DNA from: Bacteroidota bacterium
Lineage (GTDB): Bacteria; Bacteroidota; Bacteroidia; Bacteroidales; VadinHA17
Direction of reading: 5' to 3'
Assembly: GCA_006227095.1 (NCBI GenBank)
Contig: SBFZ01000267.1
Span: 1 to 9,712, forward strand
Length of the DNA stretch: 9,712 nt
Position numbers and translations under genes: made by a program. Shown piece after piece: positions 7,829 to 9,712 of this stretch. Numbering within the stretch: position 1 is the stretch's first letter; each line of letters starts with the position of its first letter. Under the pieces are notes generated by a model. The model saw only the letters and a program-made list of their open reading frames with translations, had not been told where the DNA came from and did no database searches.

Positions 7829-9712
7829 ATGGATGATTTCAAAAGAATAGTAATAGTAGCCTACAGGCTTCCTTTCACAATCAGGCAGCGCAGCGGATCG
7901 CTGACGGCCGTGCAGAACAGCGGCGGCCTGGTCTCAGCCGTACTTTCACTTACTGAAAGAATGAAGAATGCCGGAACCGGTACCTCAGCAACCACAGTAT
8001 GGGTAGGAAAAGGTGACCATGATGCAGGGCAGCTGAACTCCCTCGCAGAAGTGAAGGAAACATTTGAACTTGTTCCGGTAAAGATCCCGGAAAATGTCAA
8101 TGACAAATTCTACGGAGGTTTCTGCAATGACCTGATCTGGCCTCTGTTTCATTATTTTCCTTCGATAGCGGTATTCGGACAGGGTTATTTTGAGAACTAC
8201 CGCAAAGCGAATGAACTGTTTTTCAAGGAGCTCAGAAAGGTGATTCAGCCCGGTGACTTTATCTGGATTCATGATTACCAGCTTTTCCTCCTGCCTGAAA
8301 TGGTGCGGAGAGAGTTTCCGGATGCGGCAGTTGCTTTTTTCCTGCACATTCCTTTCCCATCATGGGAGGTTTTCAGGATAATGCCTGACGGATACCAGAG
8401 TGCTATCCTGAAGGGGCTGCTGGGCGCTGACCTGATCGGGTTTCATACACATGACTATGCACAGCATTTCCTTAAGTCTGTCAAGAGGTCACTGGGGTAT
8501 GACATCTCCCTCAACACTGTTATGGCAGACAACATCTACTCACGTGCAGACGCTTTCCCAATAAGCATAGACTTCAATAAGTTTCATGATGCCGTCTCAC
8601 TTCCTGAAACCGAAAAATACCTCACAAGGATACTCAGGCACAAGAGAGACAGGCTGCTTATCTTCTCTGTTGACAGGCTCGATTATACCAAGGGATTCCT
8701 GAACAGGCTCGCCGCATTTGAATTGTTTCTTGAACGTTACAGCCATATGAGGGGAAAGGTTGTCTTCAACATGGTGATGGTTCCCTCCAGAGATACAATT
8801 GTCCGATACCAGGAGATGAAGAAGGATATTGAAGCAACCGTGGGGAGAATTAACGGGCGGTTCGGTACTCTTGACTGGAATCCTATTGCATATCAATATA
8901 AAACATTGAAATTCAACGAGATGATTGCCCTGTATTCGCTCAGCGACGCAGGACTTCTGACACCTCTTCGTGACGGCATGAACCTGGTTGCCAAGGAGTA
9001 TGTGGCTGCACAGTCAAAAAAGCATGGCATGCTTATCCTGAGTGAGATGGCAGGTGCTGCAGCAGAGATGAGTGAAGCAATCCTGGTTAATCCATCTGAC
9101 ATATCGCAGACAGCTGATGCCATATACCAGGCCCTGATGATGCCTGATGAAGAAAAAAAGAAGCGTATAGAAGCCATGAAGAGCCGGCTACACAATTATG
9201 ATGTCTTCTCGTGGGCAGATGATATACTCAGAACAACGGTCAGAGTTAAGAATGACAGGAAGAAATTCAGGGTAAGGCTCATCAGCAGGGAAATAGAGGA
9301 GCGGCTCACAGAATCATTCCGCAAGTCCTTGAAGCCATTGCTTTTCCTTGATTATGACGGTACCCTGGTACCTATAAGGGAATTGCCCGAGCTTGCAATA
9401 CCGGAAGCCTCCATTACTGATCTGGCCGGAAAGCTTTCAGCCATAGCGGATGTTGTCATTATCAGCGGTCGTAAGAGGGAGTTTCTTGAGAAGTGGTTTT
9501 CAGATCTGGATGTTACGCTGGTGGCGGAGCATGGGGCCTTTATCAGGTCCCCGGAAGGGCAGTGGGAGTCTTCACTTGAAACTGACTACAGCTGGAAGGA
9601 GAGGTTTATGCCACTGCTCGAGAGGTATACGGCAAGGTGCAAGGGATCATTTGTTGAGGAGAAGAGAGCCTCACTGTCATGGCATTACCGGAATGCTGAC
9701 GAGGACCTTGCA
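7829..9712 (+). CDS. otsAB: Bifunctional trehalose-6-phosphate synthase/phosphatase (OtsA-OtsB fusion), 3' end cut by window
   Basis: From ATG 7829 the frame stays open for 628 codons to the window end; fused family members are about 730-740 residues, so roughly the last 100 are missing. The N-terminal GT20 domain (about 1-480) makes trehalose-6-phosphate from UDP-glucose and glucose-6-phosphate. Its markers are SGGLVSAV (31-38), HDYQLFLLP (148-156), HIPFPSWEVFR, the nucleotide-phosphate-binding RLDYTKG (R283, K288), PLRDGMNLVAKEY (D382 to Y391) and LVNPSD. The C-terminal HAD phosphatase (from about 500) removes the phosphate to give trehalose, with motif I LDYDGTL (nucleophile D508, acid D510) and motif II IISGR (544-548); later HAD motifs lie beyond the edge. 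The N-terminal strand reads VAYRLP where VSNRLP is common. The ATG has no Shine-Dalgarno. Trehalose is a stress protectant and carbon reserve, and the upstream GH15 gene may turn it over. Confidence 0.95.
   Translation, partial: MDDFKRIVIVAYRLPFTIRQRSGSLTAVQNSGGLVSAVLSLTERMKNAGTGTSATTVWVGKGDHDAGQLNSLAEVKETFELVPVKIPENVNDKFYGGFCNDLIWPLFHYFPSIAVFGQGYFENYRKANELFFKELRKVIQPGDFIWIHDYQLFLLPEMVRREFPDAAVAFFLHIPFPSWEVFRIMPDGYQSAILKGLLGADLIGFHTHDYAQHFLKSVKRSLGYDISLNTVMADNIYSRADAFPISIDFNKFHDAVSLPETEKYLTRILRHKRDRLLIFSVDRLDYTKGFLNRLAAFELFLERYSHMRGKVVFNMVMVPSRDTIVRYQEMKKDIEATVGRINGRFGTLDWNPIAYQYKTLKFNEMIALYSLSDAGLLTPLRDGMNLVAKEYVAAQSKKHGMLILSEMAGAAAEMSEAILVNPSDISQTADAIYQALMMPDEEKKKRIEAMKSRLHNYDVFSWADDILRTTVRVKNDRKKFRVRLISREIEERLTESFRKSLKPLLFLDYDGTLVPIRELPELAIPEASITDLAGKLSAIADVVIISGRKREFLEKWFSDLDVTLVAEHGAFIRSPEGQWESSLETDYSWKERFMPLLERYTARCKGSFVEEKRASLSWHYRNADEDLA

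Overview
The window looks like an ordinary chromosomal segment of a member of the Bacteroidota, probably Bacteroidales or a related marine or environmental order. Three things suggest this: the relatedness of the proteins (a Bacteroidota-type polyprenyl sugar transferase with a WGQVK..GYA signature, a single-chain glycine dehydrogenase, and a fused trehalose phosphate synthase/phosphatase), the near absence of Shine-Dalgarno sequences before the starts, and a perfect Bacteroidota-type -7 promoter element (TATCTTTG) in the one divergent intergenic region. The order-level placement is inference.

Layout. Positions 1-1415, minus strand: an integral-membrane polyprenyl-phosphate sugar phosphotransferase that starts capsule, exopolysaccharide or O-antigen synthesis. 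It is complete at its N-terminus and loses only its last few residues at the window edge. A 59-base divergent promoter region follows. Positions 1475-2831, plus strand: a protein-repair methyltransferase (pcm) and a glyoxalase II-like metallo-beta-lactamase-fold hydrolase. Positions 2918-5803: full-length gcvP, the decarboxylating subunit of the glycine cleavage system, followed by a possible weak terminator. Positions 5905-7686: a GH15 glucoamylase/trehalase-family hydrolase. Positions 7829-9712: a fused OtsA-OtsB trehalose synthase/phosphatase cut by the window end. It is separated from the GH15 gene by a 142-base spacer holding a strong 10-bp interrupted inverted repeat.

How the genes may work together. 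The clearest functional unit is the GH15 hydrolase plus otsAB. One makes trehalose from UDP-glucose and glucose-6-phosphate, and the other plausibly hydrolyses trehalose or a related alpha-glucoside, so the pair would make and turn over a stress or storage sugar. The pcm and hydrolase genes fit a housekeeping damage-repair or detoxification role. gcvP stands alone; no gcvT, gcvH or lpd is present here. I found no RNA gene, CRISPR array, insertion sequence or phage gene. Nothing in the window amounts to a clearly new biological system. The most useful leads are the structured spacer upstream of otsAB and the substrate of the GH15 enzyme.
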